DNA of 64,000 nt, taken from assembly GCF_000422885.1 (NCBI RefSeq), contig NZ_KE383943.1, positions 372,001-436,000 on the forward strand. The letters run 5' to 3'. A program made the translations under genes and the position numbers. Of this stretch, positions 26,105-33,411 are shown one piece after another (positions within the stretch are counted from its first letter, which is position 1; every line of letters starts with the position of its first letter). Source of the DNA: Ottowia thiooxydans DSM 14619 (GTDB taxonomy: Bacteria; Pseudomonadota; Gammaproteobacteria; Burkholderiales; Burkholderiaceae_C). The notes beneath the pieces were generated by a model. That model was not told the origin of the DNA, did no database searches, and saw only the letters and a list, made by a program, of their open reading frames with translations.

Positions 26105-26965
26105 ATGGGATGGGTGAACGTATTTCGCGTGCGTCAGTTGCGCTGGGCATTGGTTGCCATGCTTTCGTGTGGGCTATTGCCAGCATGGGGGGCCATCAAT
26201 GTCATTGCACACTACTCTCTGGGTGAGGCGGACAGTGGTGCGGCCAACAATGCCGTCGTCGCGTCTGGCACACAGCCCACGACTGGAGCGACTACTCTTC
26301 CCGTGATCGGCGCCCCACAGTACTCAAACGCCGGGGCACCGCAACCTCGTCCGTCGCGGCTCAGCGTGCAATTCAATGGCAGCACCGATGGGTTTCGCGC
26401 TCCATCCGTGCTTACGACTGCCTCGGATAATTTTGGCATTGAGGCCTGGGTTCGAGCAAGTTCTACTGCAGGCAGCAGCCAAGTGGTTTACAACGGCGAT
26501 TCCTCCACCAGCGGTGGGGGAATTTTTCGCAATGGTGCCTATTGGGGCTTTCTGTACGGCGGTCAGACATTGGAGCTGACGGCCACTCCCAGTGTCGATT
26601 TGAATACCTGGACTCACCTTGCCTTGGTCGTGAGTGGTGGCACCTCGACACTTTACAAGAATGGAGTAGCGGTTCATACCTACGCGGGACCACCTGCTGT
26701 GCCCGATGGCGCGTTCTCAATCGGCGTCGGAGCTACTTCGAACGGGGAGTTCTTCGCGGGCAATGTCGACGAGGTTCGCGTATTCACCTTTGCCGCAGGC
26801 GAGTTCATGACATCTGACTTGCTGTCTGGTTTGGCATACACCGATCCAGTCGCTGCGCCGGTCGTTGCGCCGGTAGCGGTGCCGGTCAATGCGCCGGTTT
26901 GGTTACTCGCTATGGCGCTGGCATTGTTCGCAGTCGGTGCCGCCGCCGTCCGTTCCCGTCGCTGA
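26105..26965 (+). CDS. LamG-domain surface protein with C-terminal PEP/IPTL-CTERM-like sorting signal
   Basis: The 286-residue protein has a signal peptide (to about residue 30), then a concanavalin-like LamG domain (FGIEAWVRASS, LNTWTHLALVVSGGTSTLYKNG, GNVDEVRVF). It ends with a proline/valine repeat (residues about 246-262) and a tripartite tail: PVW, a hydrophobic helix and RSRR. That tail matches exosortase-type sorting signals. It is preceded by an ideal AGGAGG. The exosortase would be encoded elsewhere. Likely displayed on the surface or in exopolysaccharide. Confidence 0.78.
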   Translation: MGWVNVFRVRQLRWALVAMLSCGLLPAWGAINVIAHYSLGEADSGAANNAVVASGTQPTTGATTLPVIGAPQYSNAGAPQPRPSRLSVQFNGSTDGFRAPSVLTTASDNFGIEAWVRASSTAGSSQVVYNGDSSTSGGGIFRNGAYWGFLYGGQTLELTATPSVDLNTWTHLALVVSGGTSTLYKNGVAVHTYAGPPAVPDGAFSIGVGATSNGEFFAGNVDEVRVFTFAAGEFMTSDLLSGLAYTDPVAAPVVAPVAVPVNAPVWLLAMALALFAVGAAAVRSRR

Positions 26966-26976
26966 AGCTGATCTTG

Positions 26977-27010
26977 CTTGCCATGGCGTCCCTTGGACCG
27001 CCATGGCAAG
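26977..27010. terminator. strong hairpin after the LamG gene
   Basis: A perfect 12-bp stem (CTTGCCATGGCG / CGCCATGGCAAG) with a 10-nt loop begins 11 bp after the stop codon. There is no T-run, so it may stabilise the 3' end or aid Rho-dependent termination rather than being a classical intrinsic terminator. Confidence 0.5.
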
Positions 27011-27204
27011 CGCTTGCGTGGTGCCTCCGTCCACACTCGGCACACCAAGCGCGGAACGGGGTATCGCGCCCTCAGTGGACATTCGCACCCACCCAGCGAC
27101 TATCTGATTCTCCAATTCGTGGCCATTGCAGAAAAGCGTATGCCAAGGCCATGACCGGAATCACATCCGACTGAACCACCCCATTTGCCTGTACCCTTGG
27201 GTAG

Positions 27205-27684
27205 ATGACATCTGATACCCAAGAGCCTATTCAAGAAGCACGCCTGTGGAGCGACGAGCACTGGACCGCCCGTGTCATCAAGAACGATGACGATGATGGC
27301 TGGGCCGTGGCTATGTACCTGGACGGTGAGGCCGAACCCGCATTAGTAGGGCCCTGGACCATGGGCCGCGACAAGAAGAACCCCAAACCGCTGGATAAGT
27401 CGGCTTTCGACACCTTGGTGAAGACTGCCAAGGAAGTGATTCGCCGCTCCGAGCAGCATCTGCACGCGCAGTTGAACAAGAACGTTACCGTCACCGTGGA
27501 AGGCCAGCGCATTCGGGTGGCCTTGGGCATCGTGCCGGACGAGGAGGGCGCCACTGCCACACTGCGCGCTCTGGACGAATTCGGCGACGAACTGGCCTGT
27601 GTACCCGTTCCACCCACCTTTAAACTGACCGTGGACAGCGCACAGGCCTGGATAGCCGCCGGCTACGAGAAACCCTCACGATAG
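27205..27684 (+). CDS. conserved hypothetical protein
   Basis: The 159-residue soluble acidic protein (N-terminal WSDEHWTARVIKNDDDDGWAVAMY, central VTVEGQRIRVALGIVPDEEG) resembles hypotheticals common in Burkholderiales. It has no signal peptide or membrane segment. Alternating charged and hydrophobic residues suggest a mixed alpha/beta domain. Codon use looks like ordinary chromosomal genes, in contrast to the cassette region that begins just downstream. Confidence 0.7.
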   Translation: MTSDTQEPIQEARLWSDEHWTARVIKNDDDDGWAVAMYLDGEAEPALVGPWTMGRDKKNPKPLDKSAFDTLVKTAKEVIRRSEQHLHAQLNKNVTVTVEGQRIRVALGIVPDEEGATATLRALDEFGDELACVPVPPTFKLTVDSAQAWIAAGYEKPSR

Positions 27685-27708
27685 TCAACAAGGCTGTGAC
27701 TGCGGTTG

Positions 27709-27870
27709 CTATGTTGTTACCTTCCGTAGGAACACCGTGCACCGCGTTCTATTTTCTCCAACCTCTTGCAACTGGCACTCGTCGCCACCGAAGCACGCGG
27801 GATTGTCGCTAGCCCTCTCGTAAAACGCTTCGAGTTCTACAAGTTGAGGCGGAAAGGGCCAGTGAGACAT
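27709..27870 (-). CDS. small protein (53 aa) in cassette position, unknown
   Basis: A short frame starts with ATG four bases after the end of the attC-like site 27874-27936 and ends with TAG. The peptide is MSHWPFPPQLVELEAFYERA at the start, then an acidic Cys-containing middle (ACFGGDECQ) and TVFLRKVTT at the end. Its placement directly behind an attC end is what is expected of the next cassette ORF. No family is recognised, and it may be the 5' part of a once longer gene. Confidence 0.45.
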   Translation of the reverse strand: MSHWPFPPQLVELEAFYERASDNPACFGGDECQLQEVGENRTRCTVFLRKVTT

Positions 27871-27873
27871 GAG

Positions 27874-27936
27874 AGCTAACGTTTGGTATGAACGGTGGGA
27901 CTGCCGTGGTAGGTCCGCTCGATGGATGCGTTAGGC
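27874..27936 (-). repeat. integron attC-like site A (63 bp)
   Basis: On the minus strand the site starts with GCCTAAC (fits RYYYAAC) and ends with GTTAGCT (one deviation from GTTRRRY). The left part, GCCTAACGCATCCATCGAGC, and the right part, CATACCAAACGTTAG, closely resemble classical attC sites of integron gene cassettes as I remember them. The stop codon of the Imm42-like gene (TAA, 27931-27933) lies inside the left core, a common cassette arrangement. Confidence 0.6.
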
Positions 27937-28491
27937 ATTTACGGCAAACCCAAGGCGGCTAGATTCACTTTCAAACCACGCAATGTACTGATTGATGGTA
28001 GCAAGAACTTCCTTTAAAGGGGCACAGGCAGCAATGCCACGTCCGGGCTGGAAAGAGCGATTCAAGACACATACGACGTCACCCGGTTTGCACACAATGA
28101 ATGACTTCCCTCCAATGTCAAATTGTTCGCCCCAATTCGTCAAGAAGTTGTATCCGCCCCACTTCTCCGCATCCCTTTCGCATTGCTCAAGAGTTCGATC
28201 GTCCTGTAGTTCTACGTCCCCGTGATAGCCATACAGCAGGCCATCCAAGTGGTTCCACAACTGAATGTCGGTCAAGCCGTTTAACTCAGTGCACCACAAG
28301 TGCGAAAGCGAACTTGCGAGTTGCTTGAATCCGCAGTAGCTTGGATACAGTGCGCAGAACCCCTCGTCGTAGTCGCCGATTCTTTCTCCTTCGCACCAGA
28401 TCCGCATTCGTCCCCAGACAGCGGACGGCGCCTGAAGTGCAGGCTCTGACATGGTTTCTATCGCGAAGGCCTCTTTCACTCCAAAGAACAT
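27931..28491 (-). CDS. Imm42-like immunity protein
   Basis: The 186-residue soluble protein begins FFGVKEAFAIE and has WGRMRIWCEGERIGDYDE, features I associate with the Imm42 family of polymorphic-toxin immunity proteins. The middle (WNHLDGLLYGYHGDVELQDDRTLEQCERDAEK) and end (GFAVNA) fit a compact alpha/beta domain. No cognate toxin gene lies beside it: the upstream partner is a 94-residue unknown. It is bounded by two attC-like sites, so it is probably an orphan immunity cassette. The family call is moderate. Confidence 0.6.
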   Translation of the reverse strand: MFFGVKEAFAIETMSEPALQAPSAVWGRMRIWCEGERIGDYDEGFCALYPSYCGFKQLASSLSHLWCTELNGLTDIQLWNHLDGLLYGYHGDVELQDDRTLEQCERDAEKWGGYNFLTNWGEQFDIGGKSFIVCKPGDVVCVLNRSFQPGRGIAACAPLKEVLATINQYIAWFESESSRLGFAVNA

Positions 28492-28501
28492 GGCTTCTGA
28501 T

Positions 28502-28561
28502 GCTTAATGTTATAGCCAACCGGCGTGCTTTAGCGCGCCTGAGTTGAGCACAGTGTTAGGG
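28502..28561 (-). repeat. integron attC-like site B (60 bp)
   Basis: On the minus strand it begins CCCTAAC and ends ATTAAGC (one change from GTTRRRY). It folds internally: CAAC/GTTG and GGCG/CGCC arms face each other around GCTAAAGC, with weaker outer pairing. The Imm42-like start codon lies 10 bases beyond its end. The last codons of the 94-residue gene read into it. Confidence 0.5.
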
Positions 28562-28794
28562 GATAAGCCTGCATTACGGTAAAAGCTGTCAACGAACTGC
28601 GCCAATGGATCGTCCTGTACCGTTTTTGACAAAAGCTTGTCTATGGCCAATTGATGTGTACGGCGAGAGCTGGTTTTCTCTTCTGGGAGCATCTTGAACG
28701 TGCGTTCTTTACCAATCACCAAGACCTTGGGGCGAATGTGGCCGGCGCTGTCACGCTTGGGATAGGGCCCGCGCGACTGCATTGGGTTCCTCAT
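28510..28794 (-). CDS. hypothetical protein (94 aa), cassette gene
   Basis: A small basic protein (GPYPKRDSAGHIRPKVLVIGKERTFKML, LAIDKLLSKTVQDDPLAQFVDSFYRNAG) of unknown function. It lacks a signal peptide and membrane segments. A weak TTAGGT precedes the ATG and doubles as a possible degenerate attC end. Its C-terminal 15 residues are encoded within attC-like site B, so the original stop may have been lost. It lies 18 bp upstream of the Imm42-like gene; a toxin role is possible but unsupported. Confidence 0.5.
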   Translation of the reverse strand: MRNPMQSRGPYPKRDSAGHIRPKVLVIGKERTFKMLPEEKTSSRRTHQLAIDKLLSKTVQDDPLAQFVDSFYRNAGLSPNTVLNSGALKHAGWL

Positions 28795-29055
28795 GTGACC
28801 TAAGGTGCTCGCTCAGCGGGTGGCGAACCCGCCTTCTGCGGCGAAGGTTTTCGGAGCATTGGAGTCGGTATTCCAGCCGTTGTTGAGTTGTACGAATTTC
28901 GCCGTTGCCGGCTGACGTCATGTACCCCGCAGACCCAGCGAGACAAGTTGGGTGTTGCGGATACTCTTGACACAGATTCCGCATGCAAGAGGCGTGCTCT
29001 CTGATCGCGAAATAGACACTTCACGGCAGCGGCGTTAGACATCAAACATTCAACT
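28795..29055 (-). other. cassette spacer with a lone attC core (29034-29040)
   Basis: This interval between the SGNH and 94-aa genes holds GTCTAAC on the minus strand, a perfect RYYYAAC core 16 bases past the SGNH stop. No matching GTTRRRY end is found within the normal 57-141 bp. A hairpin GCGGGT/ACCCGC lies near 28815-28832. It may be a damaged attC plus remnant cassette. An 81-codon frame here lacks convincing protein character. Confidence 0.45.
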
Positions 29056-29991
29056 TCAAACTGCTGACTTCGACTTCATGCGTCGTGACTCATTGATTGC
29101 TAAATCTTTTGGTGGTCGAGATGGGATTTCCGTGAGAGGTCCAATTGTCGACGCGGCCAATTCAATGGCCCATATCCTGGATTGCTTTTTCCAGCCCGAC
29201 TTATTGGGGTGAATTTCATTGGCCCAGTCCTCCCGGCTGCCTGAGGTTCCTGGTTTTGCGGGAGTCAGGATGCCGGTGGTTGGTACAGCATAGACCCCGA
29301 TGCGGCCAATGCACCAGCCCTGGATCGTCCGTTGTATCTCTTTGAAGAGTCCTTCGGTCAGCGACGGCCACAGTCTCTCATGTATGTGGTTTTTTTGGTA
29401 AGCGGCATACAACCACGGGCCGGAGATGCCCCGGAGGGCGGGCGCGTTGCGTGCCGTCGGCGTGTCGTAGCTATTCAGAAAAATAGGTGTTGAGGCGTTG
29501 CGGGAACTACTGCGGACTGCCTTATAAATCGTGTCGAAGTTGGGGTTCAGGTACTCATCAATTAGTGCGGCAACGGCCTGGTGGTTCACACAGTCATAGC
29601 CATCGGTTGGGAGCGGCAGGCCTGACATGTTTCGCAGAACTCCTTGGCCCGGACCTGGGTCTAGCGCAGCATCGATGAAGTCATTGCCGCCTGCACTGAA
29701 GAGAATGCCGGTGTAGGCGAATTCCCGGAGCCACCATGCGAATTCTCCTTGCATCACGTCGGTGATGCGACGCAAGGTGTGTCCTGCGCGGGAAATATTG
29801 ATAGTGAGAGTGGGTCGCTCTCGCCGCCCCATCTCCCGTGCCAGATACTCAGGCAGTGAGCCGGACACGGGTGTGCTTCTGTCCATCCACGAATCACCTT
29901 CGGCTAGGTATCTGTATGTGAACGGGCCTTGCCCTTCCACATCAGTGGGATTGCGAAGGTAGTCCCCTCCGGTCACGGTGATGGATGCCAT
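29056..29991 (-). CDS. SGNH/GDSL-family hydrolase, cassette gene
   Basis: The 311-residue protein has the SGNH blocks: AEGDSWMD (block I, nucleophile Ser33), NISRAGHTL (block II Gly), SAGGNDFID (block III Asn) and ANEIHPNKSG (block V His, with Asn at the usual Asp position, as in some subfamilies). It would be an esterase or lipase-like enzyme. There is no signal peptide; the N-terminus MASITVTGGDYL recalls proteins delivered by specialised secretion, but this is only suggestive. Its ATG follows directly on TGCTAAC (plus strand), an attC-like core. Confidence 0.72.
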   Translation of the reverse strand: MASITVTGGDYLRNPTDVEGQGPFTYRYLAEGDSWMDRSTPVSGSLPEYLAREMGRRERPTLTINISRAGHTLRRITDVMQGEFAWWLREFAYTGILFSAGGNDFIDAALDPGPGQGVLRNMSGLPLPTDGYDCVNHQAVAALIDEYLNPNFDTIYKAVRSSSRNASTPIFLNSYDTPTARNAPALRGISGPWLYAAYQKNHIHERLWPSLTEGLFKEIQRTIQGWCIGRIGVYAVPTTGILTPAKPGTSGSREDWANEIHPNKSGWKKQSRIWAIELAASTIGPLTEIPSRPPKDLAINESRRMKSKSAV

Positions 29992-30037
29992 TGCTAACCT
30001 CTGTGAGTTGCGGCGTTTTGCTAGTGTAAGGTTACAT
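29992..30037 (-). repeat. attC-like site candidate upstream of the SGNH gene
   Basis: On the minus strand GTAACCT and AGGTTAGC are inverted arms around about 30 bases, and the right core GTTAGCA abuts the SGNH start codon. At 46 bp it is shorter than standard attC sites, and the left core deviates from consensus, so this may be a degenerate site. Confidence 0.3.
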
Positions 30038-30119
30038 CGATTCTCCTCTCCAACTTACTCGTCGTAGCGTTGTTTCCGTTGGTTTGGGCGGACCGTTTGA
30101 CCCGCCACTGGAACCGTGA

Positions 30120-30305
30120 TCAGACCTGCGGCACCATCGCTTGTATCTCTGAGTCAATGAGTTGAACGGTGACAGCCAGATACTGAATAAGCACTTGCCG
30201 TGGGGAGGGAGGCCTTAGGGAGTAGCGGCAGATATCATCCTTGAAGCAACATTCGACCAGTTCCAGGACCGGGAATTGGCCCTGCCACTCCTCACGACAA
30301 CGGTT
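30120..30305 (-). pseudogene. 5'-truncated gene fragment in cassette orientation
   Basis: A minus-strand frame of about 60 codons with no good start ends in TGA at 30120-30122. Its sequence looks like real protein (FPVLELVECCFKDDICRYSL, VLIQYLAVTVQLIDSEIQ). An in-frame stop closes it upstream near 30307. It has the same orientation as the cassette genes and lies next to the IS remnant, so it may be a cassette broken by insertion and decay. Confidence 0.35.
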
Positions 30306-30431
30306 ATTTCGTCATCAGCATTCGCGGGCGTGGTTGGTCGATTGACGCCTACGGACGCTGTTTTGGGAAACTCTGCAAAACCCTCGTAACCCCGGCTACT
30401 TGAGTCTGGCCGGATAGTGGAGGATCGAGAG

Positions 30432-30545
30432 ATGACTCAAACGCGGATACCGCTGGAGCCACTGCCCAAGAAACCACGCAAGGAAGTCTTTCTTGAAGAG
30501 ATGGCCCAGGTTGTTCTGTGGGTTGCGCTGATTCTGCCGAGATAG
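30432..30545 (+). pseudogene. N-terminal remnant of an IS5-family transposase
   Basis: A 37-codon frame encodes MTQTRIPLEPLPKKPRKEVF and then LEEMAQVVLW. This matches the conserved N-terminus of IS5-group transposases (KKTRR.EFL.EME.VVPW pattern). It is cut off by a stop. The preceding bases near 30362 (GGGAAACTCTGCAAAACCC) resemble an IS5-type terminal repeat. The rest of the element is missing, so it is a relic. Confidence 0.6.
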
Positions 30546-30570
30546 CACGAAGGGCAAACAGGATCCTCGC

Positions 30571-30987
30571 TTATTTCCCCCTGATACCCAGCAGCTCCAC
30601 CTCGAAGTTCAAGGTCGCATTGGGCGGAATCGTGCTGCCTGCGCCCCGTGCGCCATAGGCAATCGCGGGCGGGCAGGTCAGTTTGGCTTTGCCGCCGACC
30701 TTCATCATCTGCACACCCTCGGTCCAGCAGAGAATTACCCCTTGCAGTGGAAACTCAATCGGCTCACCACGCTTGTAGGAGCTGTCGAATTCCTTGCCGC
30801 TGTCAGGGAAGGTACCTTTGTAGTGCACCTTGACGGTGTCGCTGGCCTTGGGATTGGCACCGGTGCCTTCCTTGACGCTCTCATACACCAGGCCGCTCTT
30901 GGTGGTGACGGGCTTGCTTTGCGCCTGCGCGAAGCCGGCAGCCAAGGCGAGAGCCGCGCACACGGCGCTGGCGGTCAATGCTTTCAT
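30571..30987 (-). CDS. periplasmic FKBP-type peptidyl-prolyl cis-trans isomerase
   Basis: The 138-residue protein has a signal peptide (to AQA, residue 22) and one FKBP domain: KVHYKGTFPDSGKEFDSSY, GVILCWTEGVQMMKVGGKAKLTCPP, AYGARGAG and IPPNATLNFEVELL. It isomerises X-Pro bonds and helps fold exported proteins. The start at 30985-30987 begins the signal peptide; the longer frame overlaps the tRNA promoter region. Trp at the ligand-pocket floor (CWTEG) is conserved. Confidence 0.92.
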   Translation of the reverse strand: MKALTASAVCAALALAAGFAQAQSKPVTTKSGLVYESVKEGTGANPKASDTVKVHYKGTFPDSGKEFDSSYKRGEPIEFPLQGVILCWTEGVQMMKVGGKAKLTCPPAIAYGARGAGSTIPPNATLNFEVELLGIRGK

Positions 30988-31186
30988 AGGAATTTCCACT
31001 TTCAGATAAAAACTACATTCTGCACTCGTTTGCGTACCGGGCCGGAGCTCGCCCCCCAGGGCGGCTGTTCGTACACGATGGCTGCCAGTCCGTCGTCCGC
31101 TTGGAATTGATTCCCAACCCCAGCAGCAAATTTGATGGCGGTCAGCCCTCGAGTTGACCAAAAACAATGGCATAATCCTCAGTTCC

Positions 31187-31279
31187 GGAGCGATGACCGA
31201 GTGGCCGAAGGTGCTCCCCTGCTAAGGGAGTATGGGGTGTAGAGCCTCATCGAGGGTTCGAATCCCTCTCACTCCGCCA
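31187..31279 (+). tRNA. tRNA-Ser (anticodon GCU)
   Basis: A 93-nt class II tRNA with encoded CCA. It shows the D-loop GACCGAGTGGCCGAAGG, anticodon loop CTGCTAA (anticodon GCT, reading AGC/AGU), a long variable arm and T-loop GGTTCGAATCC. The acceptor stem GGAGCGA/TCACTCC has one C-A mismatch at the fifth pair, perhaps a natural variant. It is followed by a strong terminator. Confidence 0.95.
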
Positions 31280-31284
31280 AGATA

Positions 31285-31319
31285 AAGCCTAAGTGATTTT
31301 TAATCACTTAGGCTTTTTT
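31285..31319 (+). terminator. intrinsic terminator of tRNA-Ser
   Basis: A perfect 14-bp stem (AAGCCTAAGTGATT / AATCACTTAGGCTT) with a 3-nt loop, followed by TTTT, starts six bases after the tRNA. Confidence 0.9.
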
Positions 31320-31590
31320 CTTGCGCTTTCCGCCCCCCGCCTTCCGCCTTGATTAGCCAGGACACCGGGGCGCACAGGCGGTGGAGAAAATCGGGACATC
31401 TGAGATAGACGTCGGGAATGGCGCGACAAGAAAGGATTGGATCCGTTTGTATTCAACTCGTTTGTATGACGTGCGTGTTCTCCTCGCGTCCCCTGATGCT
31501 CCGGCCTTATGGGATTATTCGATCTGGAAACGTCTGGTGCCGAGCCTGACGCCGCTTCTTTCGTCTGAGCGCGGGCGGACATCGCTACGG

Positions 31591-32133
31591 ATGACGCAAA
31601 CCGACACGCAGCAATCCGGCTCTCCCAACCAGGCACGTGTACGGTTTGGCCCCATCGGTTGGAATGAGAAGGCCCATCGGAAATGGACGCACCGGTCGCC
31701 TGATACGGTGGACGAATCCGACCATTGGGATTTTTACAGCTTCTCGGCATGGTCGCCAGGGCCAGGTAAGTGCGCAGAGTGCCCACCAGACGGCTTCATG
31801 GCGGTGGTCAATGAGATCAGCGCCGATAGCGGGCTGAAACGCGGAGACTGCCAGTTCGCCTATAGCGTTCTAGTTGCACTGGCGTGTGACGTTCCGAATG
31901 CAGAATCCACCATGGACACGGCTTTTTCGACTCTCAGTGCAGAAATTTCGTCCGTGCTCAAGGCTCGGACGCGGCGCGCATGGAGTCCGACCTCACCTTG
32001 CGTGCGAACTGGACAGCATATCCAATCCCTTACCGATATGGATGCCTTCGGCGCTCCTTTTGTCCTCGGCCCCACGCAAAAGTCAGCACCATCCTTGAGT
32101 ATGCTCTTGGGCGAATGGGAGGCTGTGTCGTAA
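31591..32133 (+). CDS. hypothetical protein, accessory region
   Basis: The protein of about 180 residues is rich in aromatic residues near the N-terminus (RFGPIGWNEKAHRKWTHRS, DHWDFYSFSAWSPGPG). A CAECPPD motif and a helical middle (DTAFSTLSAEISSVLKARTRR) follow. No family is recognised. The frame is open upstream to about 31381, but those codons look non-coding. The first ATG (31591) is used without a clear ribosome site. The next gene starts 3 bp after the stop, so the two are coupled. Confidence 0.55.
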   Translation: MTQTDTQQSGSPNQARVRFGPIGWNEKAHRKWTHRSPDTVDESDHWDFYSFSAWSPGPGKCAECPPDGFMAVVNEISADSGLKRGDCQFAYSVLVALACDVPNAESTMDTAFSTLSAEISSVLKARTRRAWSPTSPCVRTGQHIQSLTDMDAFGAPFVLGPTQKSAPSLSMLLGEWEAVS

Positions 32134-32136
32134 CTC

Positions 32137-33315
32137 ATGGCATACGATCGAATAGATTGGCACTCTGGCGGAGATTTCCCCAAAGATGTGCCGGAGACGA
32201 ACGGCGGAATTCATATCGGGATGTTCCTGGCCTGGATGATTAGCCAGAACCTGGTGAGCGACTTCCATCGCGAGGAATCAGCGGACGAAATTCGGCGTCT
32301 GAAAGGCCGAGAAATCACAGGCCTTCAGTTTCTGACAGCAGCTTGCGATGGCAAATTTTGGGAGGATGATCTTAACGATCAGGGTAATGCGTTTTCGGTC
32401 GATTACTACGACGCGAAATCAGCATTCGCCAAACAGCATGGCAGTTTCATTGAGGATTATTGCGACGTCTTCGACCGTTATGCAGAGGCGAATGGTTTCG
32501 AATACCCAAGTGCCTACCATGTCGAAAATACGTGGGAAAATTTCGACCGCTTGAAACCGACGCTTGATCAGCGTTTTAGCGAGTGGCTGGCTTGGTCAGC
32601 CGACCCGGCCAACCGGCAGCTTGATCCCAAAACCCAATTCCTGCACGCCTGCCAGGAGATCGGCAAATTCATCACGCCACATGGCTTCAAATCTAACAAG
32701 GCTGGAACTGTATGGAAGAAGACAGCGGCTGATAAAGACACTGTCTTCGAGATTTGCTTCGAGCCTGAGCGATACAACTCCCGCAGCGATGTGCGCCTAA
32801 CGGTTGCCCTTTTCATCGCTAGCAAAACACTCAGAAAATGGCACGCGGAAACCATAAGCCTGCCACGCGACGATGGCTTGGTCTTATGCGGCAAACTCTG
32901 CCGACCGGACAAGTACTCCCGGCCCATCATCTGGCAGGTTGCCGGCTTAAATGCGCATGCCTCCATTGGCGAAATATGCCGATTACTCGACGAGCGCGCG
33001 CTGCCACTGTTTGCCCTATTTGCTGACCGCCCCCGGGCTCTGGAGCATCTGGCTGAGCACGGCAGTGGCTTCTCCGGTATCTGTGATCCAGAGGTGACTC
33101 CGCTAGCGTTCCTGTTGTGTTTTGGAACGCGAGATCAGGCACAACGGTTTTTTACAGGCTACGTCAACAGCCGCCCATCTCCATGGCGGCGTAACATCAT
33201 CAAAACTTTTGAGAAGCTCTCGGCAGGTGAGGTCTGGGACTATTCGTCCTATTCTCACGAAAGCGATGTAAAGCTGGCCTATCAAAGTGGGCTGATATTG
33301 CCGCAATCATCCTAA
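32137..33315 (+). CDS. DUF7832-like / DUF4304-like two-domain protein
   Basis: The first 130 residues (YDRIDWHSGGDFPKDVPETN, HIGMFLAWMI, GKFWEDDLNDQGNAFSVDYY) match a small family I recall as DUF7832. The remainder from about residue 160 (IGKFITPHGFKSNKAGTVWKK, FEICFEPERYNSRSDVRLTVAL) resembles DUF4304, a domain found among putative immunity proteins. No toxin is visible nearby. It has a GGAGG-containing leader, is 392 aa long and is coupled to the preceding gene. Function unknown. Confidence 0.6.
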   Translation: MAYDRIDWHSGGDFPKDVPETNGGIHIGMFLAWMISQNLVSDFHREESADEIRRLKGREITGLQFLTAACDGKFWEDDLNDQGNAFSVDYYDAKSAFAKQHGSFIEDYCDVFDRYAEANGFEYPSAYHVENTWENFDRLKPTLDQRFSEWLAWSADPANRQLDPKTQFLHACQEIGKFITPHGFKSNKAGTVWKKTAADKDTVFEICFEPERYNSRSDVRLTVALFIASKTLRKWHAETISLPRDDGLVLCGKLCRPDKYSRPIIWQVAGLNAHASIGEICRLLDERALPLFALFADRPRALEHLAEHGSGFSGICDPEVTPLAFLLCFGTRDQAQRFFTGYVNSRPSPWRRNIIKTFEKLSAGEVWDYSSYSHESDVKLAYQSGLILPQSS

Positions 33316-33411
33316 TTGCCGCTAAGCCACCTGGAGACGATTGATCTCAGTGTTCCGCGCACGCTCCTGGCCTTCGCTTTCAAGCACGAGCGTGTCTCGC
33401 CCGGTTTGCGA

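Noticed and set aside
28800-29045. 81-codon frame between the SGNH and 94-aa genes
   Set aside because: It starts with TTG or ATG inside an attC-like core, is rich in Arg/Pro/Ser and has no recognisable pattern; more likely spacer.
29056-29991. Loss of SGNH catalytic Asp (NEIH instead of DxxH)
   Set aside because: WxNEIHP is usual in a subfamily of SGNH hydrolases as I know it, so this is not a defect.
31381-31590. 70-codon upstream extension of the gene at 31591 (GTG start)
   Set aside because: The extension shows poor protein character and no ribosome site; the first ATG is preferred.
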